A stretch of DNA of 10,583 nucleotides from an uncultured Clostridia bacterium (GCA_937888935.1 CALARO010000042.1:1-10583); one strand, 5' to 3'. Numbered from the stretch's first letter, positions 1-5,961 are shown. Program-made: numbers and translations. Notes: a model not told the origin generated them from the sequence alone.

Positions 1-389
1 AAAACGGCGTAGAATACGGCGGCTAAGAATAAGCCGTTGCCCGCCGTGCGGTTTACCGTGAGCTTTTCGCCCGCGCCGAGATTTTGCGAAAGCATCGCGT
101 TGATGCCTACGCCCGTGCCTACGCCGATGGCGATCATTAAAATCTGCACGGGAAACGCGGCGGAAAGGGCAATGTTGCCGAGCGCGCCGTCCGCGCCCAT
201 GTTGATGACGAACATGGTGTCTACCACGTTGTACAGGGCTTGCAATACCATCGACAAAATCATCGGCAGACCCATTGAAACGAGAAGCGCGGGGATCTTT
301 TGCATGCCCATGCGGTTTTGCGGTTGTTGTTGCGGCGCGGTTTGTATGCGCGGGGTTTGTTGCGGCGTTTGTTTCAGCGTTTGTTGCAT
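1..389 (-). CDS. MATE family multidrug efflux transporter, N-terminal part (runs off left edge)
   Basis: Membrane antiporter family that exports drugs or toxic metabolites, driven by Na+ or H+. The visible 129 residues begin with a Gln/Thr/Pro-rich stretch of about 26 residues, then a first membrane segment containing LPMILSMVLQALYNVVDTMF, which is typical of MATE helix 1. A second hydrophobic segment follows (ALSAAFPVQILMIAIGVGTG), then the NAMLSQNLGAGE stretch typical of the family. The ATG at 389 is preceded by GGAGGT (403-408 on the minus strand), with a rather long spacing of about 13 nt. The polar N-terminal extension is longer than usual, so a downstream start such as M27 or M29 is conceivable, though neither has as good a ribosome site. 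The family assignment is firm; the substrate is unknown. Confidence 0.88.
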   Translation of the reverse strand, partial: MQQTLKQTPQQTPRIQTAPQQQPQNRMGMQKIPALLVSMGLPMILSMVLQALYNVVDTMFVINMGADGALGNIALSAAFPVQILMIAIGVGTGVGINAMLSQNLGAGEKLTVNRTAGNGLFLAAVFYAV

Positions 390-409
390 TGAGTTTTTGT
401 ATACCTCCG

Positions 410-460
410 AAAAAATAAAAAAAATTCGGCGTAAGTCCGGGAAAAGTTGGACTTACGCCG
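410..460 (-). terminator. Intrinsic terminator / possible attenuator in the MATE leader
   Basis: A perfect 12-bp inverted repeat (427-438 with 449-460, 10-nt loop) is followed on the minus strand by a T-rich tract (T8-A-T6). It sits between the promoter at 483-511 and the ribosome site at 403-408 of the MATE gene, so a transcript from that promoter would meet a terminator before the coding region. It could instead be the terminator of the upstream araC-type gene, whose stop codon is 277 nt away, or the inverted repeat could be an operator. Confidence 0.7.
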
Positions 461-482
461 ATTAAGCTACTCACTTGCAGAT

Positions 483-511
483 ATTTTAGCACGTTTTCGG
501 AATTTTTGCAA
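483..511 (-). promoter_or_regulatory. Sigma-A promoter for the MATE gene
   Basis: On the minus strand TTGCAA (506-511) and TAAAAT (483-488) are separated by 17 nt. The start is predicted near 476, leaving a leader of about 85 nt that contains the terminator-like hairpin. Confidence 0.6.
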
Positions 512-555
512 ACGTTTTTCGGGGGTAAAGATAAGACTTTTTTCGGAAATGGAAC

Positions 556-742
556 TGCCCCTCATCCGTCAAGGCTATGCCTTGCCACCTTTCCCCCAAG
601 GGGAAGGCTATATCAAAGGCTGAAAGTAAAAATTCAAACGAATTGCGACGGTCCGTTACGAAACACCCTGTGGGTGCGTTACGAAACGGGCAATGCCCGC
701 CCCCCCATGGGGAAGGCTCAATTTAAGGCTGAATTTTTATTT
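556..742. repeat. Dispersed hairpin-rich intergenic repeat, copy 1
   Basis: This stretch matches 4334-4484. Shared segments include CCCCTCATC, CCCCCAAGGGGAAG, TCAAAGGC, AATTCAAACG and CACCCTG.GGGTGCGTTACGAAAC. It contains four short hairpins: 570-575/579-584, the CCCC..GGGG element at 588-608, 664-668/672-676 and 687-691/695-699. The end (701-742) restarts the CCCC..GGGGAAGGCT..AAGGCTGAA unit, so the element looks modular. Its right end reaches the stop codon of the araC-type gene. Similar CTTCCCC..GGGGAAG intergenic repeats are common in gut Clostridia as far as I recall. No coding potential is visible. Confidence 0.75.
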
Positions 743-1693
743 CTCTTTGGTATTTGCGGCGGGGCGGGCGTGCTTGCGCGTTTCCTGCGGCGTTTCGCCG
801 AACGCTTTTTTATACGCCGCCGAAAAGTACGAAACCGAAGAATACCCCACCGATACCGACACCGCCGCCACCGGATACGAGCCGCGCAACAGCAGCTTTT
901 TCGCCCGATTGCAGCGCACCGTGGCGAGATACCGCATCGGCGATACCCCGAACGCGGCTTTGAACGCGTGCGCAAGGTGGTATTTGCCCACGTAAAACGC
1001 TTTCGCCAGCCGTTCGAGCGTGATTTCTTCCGAAAAATGCGCGTCGAGATAGTCTTTCGCATACGATGATACGCTCGGCGCGGCGTTCGATTCGCGCGCG
1101 GTGGCGTTCAGGCGCGTTTCGCGCAGCACGAACAATAATAACCCCGCAAAAGCGTTGGCGCAGACGGCTTCGAAAAACGGGCGTTTTTCGGCGATTTCCC
1201 GCTCGATCGTTTGCACCGCTTTTTCCGCCGCGCCGCTCGGCAGATCGTAAAAAACAAAGCTTTTTAAATGCGCGTTCGCTTCCGCTGCGGTTTCCGCGCC
1301 GTAAGCCGTTCCGGCGGGGGCGGTTTCTTCGGCGGTTTCGGCAGTTTCGGCGGTTTCGAAAAGGGGCGATAGCGTTTCCGTTTCGTCGCAAGAAGCGGTG
1401 AACGCCGCGTTCTCGATGGAAAACACCGCGTATTCGAGCGGCTCGGCTTCCGAAGAAAATTCGCAATGCATCACGTTGGGGTTGTTGATCACGATCGTGC
1501 CGCGCCGCAGGGGATAGTCTTTCGCGGCGGTGCGAAACGTGCCTTTGCCCGAAAGCACGTAGAAAATTTCGGCGTAGGAATGTTCGTGTTCGTAGCTCTT
1601 CCAATCGCTTGCGTAGCGTTCGCGGGAATAGGCGAAAAGTTTTACGCCGCGTATCGGCGAAGGGGTTAAAAAATCCTGCGATTGTAAAAACAT
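737..1693 (-). CDS. AraC family transcriptional regulator with cupin-like sensor domain
   Basis: A 318-residue DNA-binding regulator. Residues 15-95 form an AraC-type cupin: HEHSYAEIFYVLSGKGTF, then LRRGTIVINNPNVMH. Residues 208-305 hold the double helix-turn-helix, with ITLERLAKAFYVGKYHLAHAFKAAFGVSP-type first helices and the second-half signature around VSVSVGYSSVSYFSAAYKKAFGETP. The linker at about 108-140 is a low-complexity Glu-Thr-Ala stretch (ETAETAETAEETA) encoded by a 9-bp DNA repeat at 1328-1358. The ATG at 1693 has AAAGGA at 1702-1707 eight bases upstream and a sigma-A promoter at 1725-1753. The MATE gene lies downstream on the same strand and is a candidate target, by position only. 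The ligand is unknown, although this cupin type often senses sugars. Confidence 0.92.
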   Translation of the reverse strand: MFLQSQDFLTPSPIRGVKLFAYSRERYASDWKSYEHEHSYAEIFYVLSGKGTFRTAAKDYPLRRGTIVINNPNVMHCEFSSEAEPLEYAVFSIENAAFTASCDETETLSPLFETAETAETAEETAPAGTAYGAETAAEANAHLKSFVFYDLPSGAAEKAVQTIEREIAEKRPFFEAVCANAFAGLLLFVLRETRLNATARESNAAPSVSSYAKDYLDAHFSEEITLERLAKAFYVGKYHLAHAFKAAFGVSPMRYLATVRCNRAKKLLLRGSYPVAAVSVSVGYSSVSYFSAAYKKAFGETPQETRKHARPAANTKEK

Positions 1694-1724
1694 ATTCGTT
1701 GTCCTTTTGGGGGTGTATGCCTAT

Positions 1725-1753
1725 ATTATAGCGGTTTTCGGGGCGGTTGGCAA
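1725..1753 (-). promoter_or_regulatory. Sigma-A promoter for the AraC-type regulator
   Basis: TTGCCA (1748-1753) and TATAAT (1725-1730) on the minus strand with a 17-nt spacer. It lies about 30 nt upstream of the ATG, divergent from the promoter at 1823-1851. Confidence 0.75.
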
Positions 1754-1822
1754 GAAAATCGCGGCAAGAAAACGAAAATTCGGGGCAAGAATTTTTAAAC
1801 GTGCGGCGGGCGGCGCGCATGC

Positions 1823-1851
1823 TTGACTTTTTTCAGGAAGTAGGGTATAAT
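1823..1851 (+). promoter_or_regulatory. Sigma-A promoter for the AlkD-like gene
   Basis: TTGACT (1823-1828) and TATAAT (1846-1851) with a 17-nt spacer. The start is predicted near 1858. Confidence 0.8.
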
Positions 1852-1858
1852 AGGCGTG

Positions 1859-1888
1859 GCCGAATGGAAAAGCTTGTTTTTATTCGGC
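1859..1888 (+). other. 5'-leader hairpin of the AlkD-like mRNA
   Basis: GCCGAAT (1859-1865) pairs with ATTCGGC (1882-1888), and an inner AAAA/TTTT can extend the stem. It begins at the predicted transcript start and ends 8 nt before the AAGG/AGGA ribosome site. There is no T-tract after it, so it is not a terminator. It may protect the 5' end of the mRNA. Confidence 0.45.
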
Positions 1889-1912
1889 TAAACCGAAGGC
1901 AGGAAACGAAAC

Positions 1913-2629
1913 ATGCAACTTACGAGAGAACATTGGGAAAAGGCGGACGGCGAAGAATTTTCGCGGTATCTTTTAACGCTTTCGAAAGGCGAAGAGAAGG
2001 GCGCGTGGGAACGGCGGATTGTGAACACGGCGTTGCCCGCGATTGCCGTGCCGAGCGCGGAAGTCGATCGGATCGTGCGGGAAATATGGAAGGGGAACGC
2101 GCGGGAATTTTTGTCGCTTGAATTGTGGGAAAATCATACGCAAGTGCTGATCCGCGGGAAGCTGATCGGGAAATTCAAAGATTTCGACGAATTTAAAAGC
2201 TATGCGCTGCCGTATGCGCGGCGGGCGGATACGTGGGCGGCGACGGACTGCATTAAATTTTCGTTTACAAAAGAGAACAAGCCGAAATTTTTCGGATTTG
2301 CCCCGGAATGCTTGCAGGACAAGGCGCATACGTTCGTGCGGCGGCTGGGGCTGATCATTTTATTGAAAATGAGCGCGCTGCCCGAGTACACAGACGGAAT
2401 TTTGCGGGCGGCGGACAGTCTGGAAAGCGAGAAAGAATACTACGTGAACATGGCGAACGCGTGGCTGATTGCGGAATGTTTTACGCATTTTCGGGATAAG
2501 ACGCTGGCGTATCTGACGGGCGCGCCGCACCTGAATACGTTTACGATAAATAAGGCGATTTCGAAGTGCCGGGATTCTTACCGGGTTTCGGCGGAAGATA
2601 AAGAATTTTTAAAAACTTTGCGGAAATAA
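1913..2629 (+). CDS. AlkD-like DNA alkylation repair protein
   Basis: A 238-residue protein of the HEAT-repeat DNA glycosylase family, which removes N3- and N7-alkylated purines. It is all helical in appearance. Residues expected in the AlkD active site are visible: W108 and D112 in ADTWAATDCI (compare Trp109/Asp113 of Bacillus cereus AlkD), the Arg pair at 143-144 in FVRRLGLI (compare Arg148), and W184 in MANAWLIAECF (compare Trp187). The length is close to the family norm. The ATG at 1913 follows AGGA at 1901-1904. It is monocistronic, with its own promoter and a terminator directly after the stop. The numbering comparison is from memory, not from an alignment. Confidence 0.87.
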   Translation: MQLTREHWEKADGEEFSRYLLTLSKGEEKGAWERRIVNTALPAIAVPSAEVDRIVREIWKGNAREFLSLELWENHTQVLIRGKLIGKFKDFDEFKSYALPYARRADTWAATDCIKFSFTKENKPKFFGFAPECLQDKAHTFVRRLGLIILLKMSALPEYTDGILRAADSLESEKEYYVNMANAWLIAECFTHFRDKTLAYLTGAPHLNTFTINKAISKCRDSYRVSAEDKEFLKTLRK

Positions 2630-2634
2630 TAAGT

Positions 2635-2664
2635 GCCTTCCCCCGCGGGGGGGGGGGCTTTTTT
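2635..2664 (+). terminator. Intrinsic terminator of the AlkD-like gene
   Basis: A GC-rich inverted repeat, GCC-tt-CCCCCGCGGGGG..GGC, is followed by T6, starting five bases after the stop codon. It includes a run of 11 G residues. Confidence 0.85.
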
Positions 2665-2716
2665 ACATTAAAATTCGACTTTTTTCGGTCGGGTTTTATT
2701 TTTTTATTAAAAACGA

Positions 2717-2745
2717 TTGATAAAAAATTTAAAGTATGTTATACT
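2717..2745 (+). promoter_or_regulatory. Sigma-A promoter of structured RNA A
   Basis: TTGATA (2717-2722) and TATACT (2740-2745) with a 17-nt spacer. The start is predicted at 2751-2752, exactly the first base of the closing stem of RNA A. Confidence 0.8.
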
Positions 2746-2751
2746 GATTAA

Positions 2752-2938
2752 GCTACACAAATAAATATTTTTGAAATGGACGGACAAGGGATATTTTATC
2801 CTTTTTTCTTCATACTCTCATTATCGTCATTTGTTAAAAATGCAAGTTCCGAATGGGAGTGTGTTCATTTCTGTTTATTTGTGTAGCAACAATGGGGTTT
2901 GCGTTTTTGGTGCGCAACTCCTGTTGCGCACTTTTTTT
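2752..2938 (+). ncRNA. Structured small RNA, copy A (about 187 nt, unassigned family)
   Basis: Predicted fold: closing stem P1 is a perfect 14 bp (2752-2765 with 2874-2887) extended by GAAATG/CATTTC (2773-2778/2866-2871). Hairpin P2 is AAGGGATA/TATCCTTT (2786-2793/2797-2804), followed by a U-run. Hairpin P3 is 12 bp with two G-U pairs (2811-2822/2852-2863), topped by a 5-bp stem closing the loop TTAAAAATG (2834-2842). After P1 comes an 18-nt linker (2897-2914), whose end enters a terminator of 9 perfect bp (2910-2918/2923-2931) with T7. Copy B has the same architecture with different stem sequences, which is covariation-like support. No convincing ORF is present: the open frames here lack ribosome sites and cross the terminator. 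I recall a bioinformatic motif called D12-methyl RNA found next to this type of methyltransferase, but I cannot confirm a match. Confidence 0.82.
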
Positions 2939-2979
2939 GTTATCGGGCGGGCGTAGTTTTATAAACTTTCGCAAAACGT

Positions 2980-3008
2980 TTGATTTTTTTAATAAAAAGT
3001 GCTATACT
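2980..3008 (+). promoter_or_regulatory. Sigma-A promoter of structured RNA B
   Basis: TTGATT (2980-2985) and TATACT (3003-3008) with a 17-nt spacer. The start is predicted at 3015-3016, the first base of the closing stem of RNA B, as for copy A. Confidence 0.8.
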
Positions 3009-3015
3009 TATTCTT

Positions 3016-3214
3016 GCCAAACTAGTAAAAATAGCCAAAGTAGGGATATGGAATAATATTCCTTTTTTTGCTCATTATTCAAATGCGTAAATTTGTTAAA
3101 AATGCAAATTTCGGGCATTTTAGTAATGGGTAAAATCTTTGCTATTTTGACTAGTTTGGCGACTAACGAAGTTTGCGTTTTTGGTGCGTTGACTTCGGTT
3201 GGCGCACTTTTTTT
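3016..3214 (+). ncRNA. Structured small RNA, copy B (about 199 nt, paralogue of copy A)
   Basis: Predicted fold: closing stem P1 has 11 perfect bp (3016-3026/3150-3160), one mismatch, 8 bp, a one-base bulge and 4 bp (to 3040/3137). Hairpin P2 is GGAAT/ATTCC (3050-3054/3058-3062), followed by T7. P3 has 16 positions with one mismatch and two G-U pairs (3071-3086/3115-3130). It is topped by AAATTTG/CAAATTT (3089-3095/3105-3111), which closes the loop TTAAAAATG, identical to copy A. The linker 3171-3188 is identical to 2897-2914. The terminator stem (3184-3193/3198-3207) has three G-U pairs, a cTTCGg tetraloop and T7. It ends 47 nt before the methyltransferase ATG on the same strand. Confidence 0.82.
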
Positions 3215-3261
3215 ATACGAAAGAGCGCAAAAATCTTGAATTAAAAAAAGGATTGCGAAAA

Positions 3262-4239
3262 ATGAAGTCGTTTGTGAGCTATCAGGAATGGAAGAAAAAA
3301 GAGCTTAGTATTGTGCATAAATTCAAACCCGCGTATATCGAAACGTATATCGAGCCGTTTGCGGGCGGCGCGGCGGTGTATCGGAATATCCCCGCAAAAA
3401 GTTATGTGATTAACGATATTTCCGGCGATTGGGCATTTTTTCATTTGTGCATACGTGATCAGGACGAAAAGTTTCTCAGAACTTTATACGAATTGGATTG
3501 GCTTTGGAAAATCGTAGAAACGGATCGGGAATTGGAATCGAGCATAATTGATTTCAAACATTTTGGCGAATACCGCAAAGAGGCGTATTCTTCGCTGCCG
3601 AACGCCATAGTAAAAGAAGGGGAAGTTTATAGATTAACGAAAAAAAGAAGCGTGACGGCGAGAAAGACCGCGCTGTATAATTGCATAAGAGATAAATACA
3701 ACGAATGTTCGCTGAAACAATCCGCAAGCGTGGCGTTCTTTTACTTTTTAAGAGAATATTGCAATCCCGTAAGATTTCATTTCAACAGAGACGGAATATT
3801 CACCGCGCCGTACGGCGGAATCGAATGGAATTATCGCTATATAGCGAAACAAATCGACGATATGCAGTCGGCTGAAAACGTAAGACGCTATCAGAACACG
3901 ATGGTGTATAATTGCGAAGTTGAAGGTTGTCTGGATAATTATAAGTTATCAAAAAACGATTTTATATTTTTAGATCCGCCCTATAAGGGGGATTTCTGCA
4001 CCTGCGAGAGCGGAACGTTTAAAGAGAAAGATTTCATACGGTTGGCGGATCGGCTGCGGGAAACCGACGCGAAATGGGTGTTGGTTGCCGATAAAGATGA
4101 GTTTATGTACGATATATATCGGGATTTTTATATTTATGAATATGATAAAATTTGTTCTTTGGAACATAGAGAAGGGCGGGAAAGGCTGAAAAGGCGGCTT
4201 TTGATTTCTGATTATCCGATTATTGGTACAAACGAGTAA
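3262..4239 (+). CDS. D12-class (Dam-like) adenine-N6 DNA methyltransferase, orphan
   Basis: A 325-residue S-adenosylmethionine-dependent methyltransferase acting on adenine N6 in DNA. The SAM-binding motif I is IEPFAGGAAVY (30-40), followed by VINDIS (49-54). The REYCNPVRFHFNRDGIFTAPYGG region (165-186) resembles the FNR-G...P-G stretch of the Dam/DpnM group. The catalytic DPPY is at 238-241. I chose ATG 3262 because AAAAAAAGGA (3243-3252) lies nine bases upstream; an earlier in-frame TTG at 3199 falls inside the RNA B terminator. No restriction endonuclease is adjacent, so it is probably solitary. Its AT-richer composition and frequent AGA arginine codons differ from the neighbours and suggest horizontal transfer. 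No strong private promoter is seen, so expression may rely on read-through of the RNA B terminator or on a weak TTGACT..TATACG pair (3189-3219, 19-nt spacer). The target site is unknown; GATC is possible but unproven. Confidence 0.9.
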   Translation: MKSFVSYQEWKKKELSIVHKFKPAYIETYIEPFAGGAAVYRNIPAKSYVINDISGDWAFFHLCIRDQDEKFLRTLYELDWLWKIVETDRELESSIIDFKHFGEYRKEAYSSLPNAIVKEGEVYRLTKKRSVTARKTALYNCIRDKYNECSLKQSASVAFFYFLREYCNPVRFHFNRDGIFTAPYGGIEWNYRYIAKQIDDMQSAENVRRYQNTMVYNCEVEGCLDNYKLSKNDFIFLDPPYKGDFCTCESGTFKEKDFIRLADRLRETDAKWVLVADKDEFMYDIYRDFYIYEYDKICSLEHREGRERLKRRLLISDYPIIGTNE

Positions 4240-4266
4240 AAATCTGCCCGCTTTGCGAGCGGGCAG
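4238..4266 (-). terminator. Intrinsic terminator downstream of the liv operon
   Basis: A perfect 9-bp stem (4244-4252/4258-4266, 5-nt loop) is followed on the minus strand by ATTTTT. It lies about 190 nt past the livF stop. On the plus strand the same hairpin sits right after the methyltransferase stop but lacks a T-tract, so it serves that side less well. Confidence 0.65.
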
Positions 4267-4333
4267 GGGAAACGGGGCGTTAATTTTTACCAAAATATTC
4301 GGAAAATCAAAAATGGGCTGCGAATAATATCCC

Positions 4334-4484
4334 GCCCCCCTCATCACCGCCACTACGTGGCAGAGCTTCCCCCCAAGGGGAAGCCTATTTCAAAGGCAAC
4401 AATTAAACAATTCAAACGCAAATGTAACAGTCCGTTATGAAACACCCTGCGGGTGCGTTACGAAACAGGCGACGCCTGCTGCCC
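4334..4484. repeat. Dispersed hairpin-rich repeat, copy 2, overlapping the livF 3' end
   Basis: Same element as 556-710. Its hairpins are 4349-4353/4357-4361, the GCTTCCCC..GGGGAAGC element (4365-4384), 4443-4447/4451-4455 and 4466-4470/4474-4478. Paired bases change together relative to copy 1: CGGGC-aat-GCCCG there, CAGGC-gac-GCCTG here. The right end covers the last codons and the stop of livF. Confidence 0.75.
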
Positions 4485-5186
4485 TAAGTAGGCGGCGCGG
4501 ATCGCGGGATCGTTTAACAGTTCTTTTCCCGTGCCTTCGCGCACGATTTTGCCTGTTTCCAGCACGTATGCCCGCGCGGCGATGGATAACGCCTTTTTCG
4601 CGTTCTGCTCTACAAGCACGATGGTTGTGCCTTGCTCGTTGATCTTCTTAATCGTATCGAATATCACGTTTACGTACAGCGGCGAAAGTCCCATGGACGG
4701 CTCGTCTAACAATAAAGTTTCCGGCTTGGACATCAACGCTCTGCCTACGGCAAGCATTTGCTGCTCGCCGCCCGAAAGCGTGCCTGCCGCTTGCGAAACG
4801 CGTTCCGAAAGCCGCGGAAACAATTCGAACACGTATCCGAGCGTATCTTTAATTTCCTTTTTGTCTTTGCGCGAGTACGCGCCGAGCAGCAGATTATCTT
4901 TTACGGACAGTTCGGAAAACACCCGCCGACCTTCCGGCACTTGCGTTAAGCCGAGCCGCACGATTTTGTGCGCGGGCGTTTTCAATAAATCGCGCCCGTC
5001 GTATTTCACCGTGCCGCCGCGCGCGGGTTGCAAGCCGTTGATCGCGTGCAGAACGGTGGTTTTGCCTGCGCCGTTCGCGCCGATGAGAGCCACGATTTCG
5101 CCCCGTTCCGCATAGAACGAAACGCCTTTCACCGCGCGGATCAGGCCGTAGTATACTTCTAAATTTTCAACTTCGAGCAATGCCAT
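4458..5186 (-). CDS. livF: Branched-chain amino-acid ABC transporter, ATPase LivF
   Basis: A 242-residue cytoplasmic ATPase, one of the two nucleotide-binding subunits that power branched-chain amino-acid import. Walker A is GANGAGKTT (36-44), the ABC signature LSGGEQQ (137-143) and Walker B LLLDEP (158-163). The H-loop position reads VEQN, as is usual for LivF. The ATG at 5186 lies one base after the livG stop, with GGGAGA overlapping the livG end as its ribosome site. The gene is last in the operon. After the usual AAYLG ending, the final residues (QQASPVS) and the TAA are encoded inside the dispersed repeat at 4334-4484, so the natural C-terminus appears to have been replaced or extended by a few residues. 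Confidence 0.95.
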   Translation of the reverse strand: MALLEVENLEVYYGLIRAVKGVSFYAERGEIVALIGANGAGKTTVLHAINGLQPARGGTVKYDGRDLLKTPAHKIVRLGLTQVPEGRRVFSELSVKDNLLLGAYSRKDKKEIKDTLGYVFELFPRLSERVSQAAGTLSGGEQQMLAVGRALMSKPETLLLDEPSMGLSPLYVNVIFDTIKKINEQGTTIVLVEQNAKKALSIAARAYVLETGKIVREGTGKELLNDPAIRAAYLGQQASPVS

Positions 5187-5187
5187 T

Positions 5188-5961
5188 TTAATCTTCTCCC
5201 AGGTACGCTTTCACCACTTCGTGGCGCGAAAGCACTTCTTTCGTTTCGCCCTGCGCGAGCGTTTTTCCGAATTCAAGCACCGTGACTTCTTCGCAGATGC
5301 CGCTCACAAGTTTCATATCGTGTTCGATTAAAAGAATGGTGGCGCGGAAGCGTTCGCGGATGAGTTCGATCGTTTGCATCAGCTCTTCCGTTTCCTGCGG
5401 GTTCATGCCCGCCGCAGGCTCGTCGAGAAGCAAAAGCTTCGGGCGGGTGGCGATGGCGCGGGCGATTTCGAGTTTCCGCTGCTTGCCGTAGGACAGCGAG
5501 CAGGAAAGCAGATTGCGCTCGCCGAGAAGTCCGAAAACGTTTAAAATTTCTTTCGCTTCGTTGCGCATGGCTTTTTCCGTTTCGTAGAAGCGTTTGGTGC
5601 GGAACACGCTCTGAAAAAGATTGCACTTGTATTCGGGGTGGTTGGCGAGCGAAATCAGCACGTTTTTGATCACGCTCATGTTGTTGAACAGGCGGATATT
5701 CTGAAAGGTGCGCGCCACGCCTTTTTTGCAGATCGCCGCCTGATCAAGTCCCGTTAAATTTTCGCCGTCTAAGTAAAATTCGCCTTCGGTGGGTTTGTAA
5801 ACACCCGTGAGCATATTGAAAACGGTGGTTTTGCCCGCGCCGTTCGGACCGATCAGTCCGTACAGCGCGCCTTTTTTTACGCGCAGATTTACGTTTTCCG
5901 CCGCCTTTAAGCCGCCGAACGAGATGCCGAGATTTTTCGTTTCGAGAATATATTCGTTCAT
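5188..5961 (-). CDS. livG: Branched-chain amino-acid ABC transporter, ATPase LivG
   Basis: A 257-residue ATPase, the partner of LivF. Walker A is GPNGAGKTT (38-46), the signature LSYGKQ (156-161) and Walker B LLLLDEP (176-182), with the AGMNP D-loop region typical of LivG and H214 in LLIEHD as the switch histidine. The open frame extends to 6096, but ATG 5961 is the proper start. It is preceded by GGAGG eight bases upstream and overlaps the livM stop as ATGA, whereas the longer form would add an Arg/Gly-rich peptide read inside livM. Length is normal for the family. Confidence 0.95.
   Translation of the reverse strand: MNEYILETKNLGISFGGLKAAENVNLRVKKGALYGLIGPNGAGKTTVFNMLTGVYKPTEGEFYLDGENLTGLDQAAICKKGVARTFQNIRLFNNMSVIKNVLISLANHPEYKCNLFQSVFRTKRFYETEKAMRNEAKEILNVFGLLGERNLLSCSLSYGKQRKLEIARAIATRPKLLLLDEPAAGMNPQETEELMQTIELIRERFRATILLIEHDMKLVSGICEEVTVLEFGKTLAQGETKEVLSRHEVVKAYLGED

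Noticed and set aside
37..465. Cys-rich plus-strand protein at the left edge
   Set aside because: It is the antisense shadow of the MATE gene and its leader.
506..1401. Arg-rich plus-strand proteins opposite the AraC gene
   Set aside because: They are GC-driven shadow frames without ribosome sites or recognisable domains.
2895..2917. Antiterminator pairing of TTGCG with CGCAA before the RNA A terminator
   Set aside because: The pairing exists in copy A but not in copy B, so it is probably incidental.
2771..3056. Small proteins encoded in the RNA region (open frames at 2771-2956 and 2853-3056)
   Set aside because: They lack ribosome sites and run across the terminator of RNA A; the second also crosses the promoter of RNA B. 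The RNA structure explains the conservation better.
2752..3214. Tandem 6S RNAs
   Set aside because: Length and rod-like closing stem are similar, but the three-way junction, conserved loop and linker do not match the open-complex-like central bubble of 6S RNA.
3199..3261. TTG-initiated longer form of the methyltransferase
   Set aside because: The TTG lies in the terminator stem of RNA B and has no ribosome site; ATG 3262 has a good one.
2752..4239. Retron (msr-msd RNA plus effector)
   Set aside because: No reverse transcriptase is present in the window, and the RNAs each have their own promoter and terminator.
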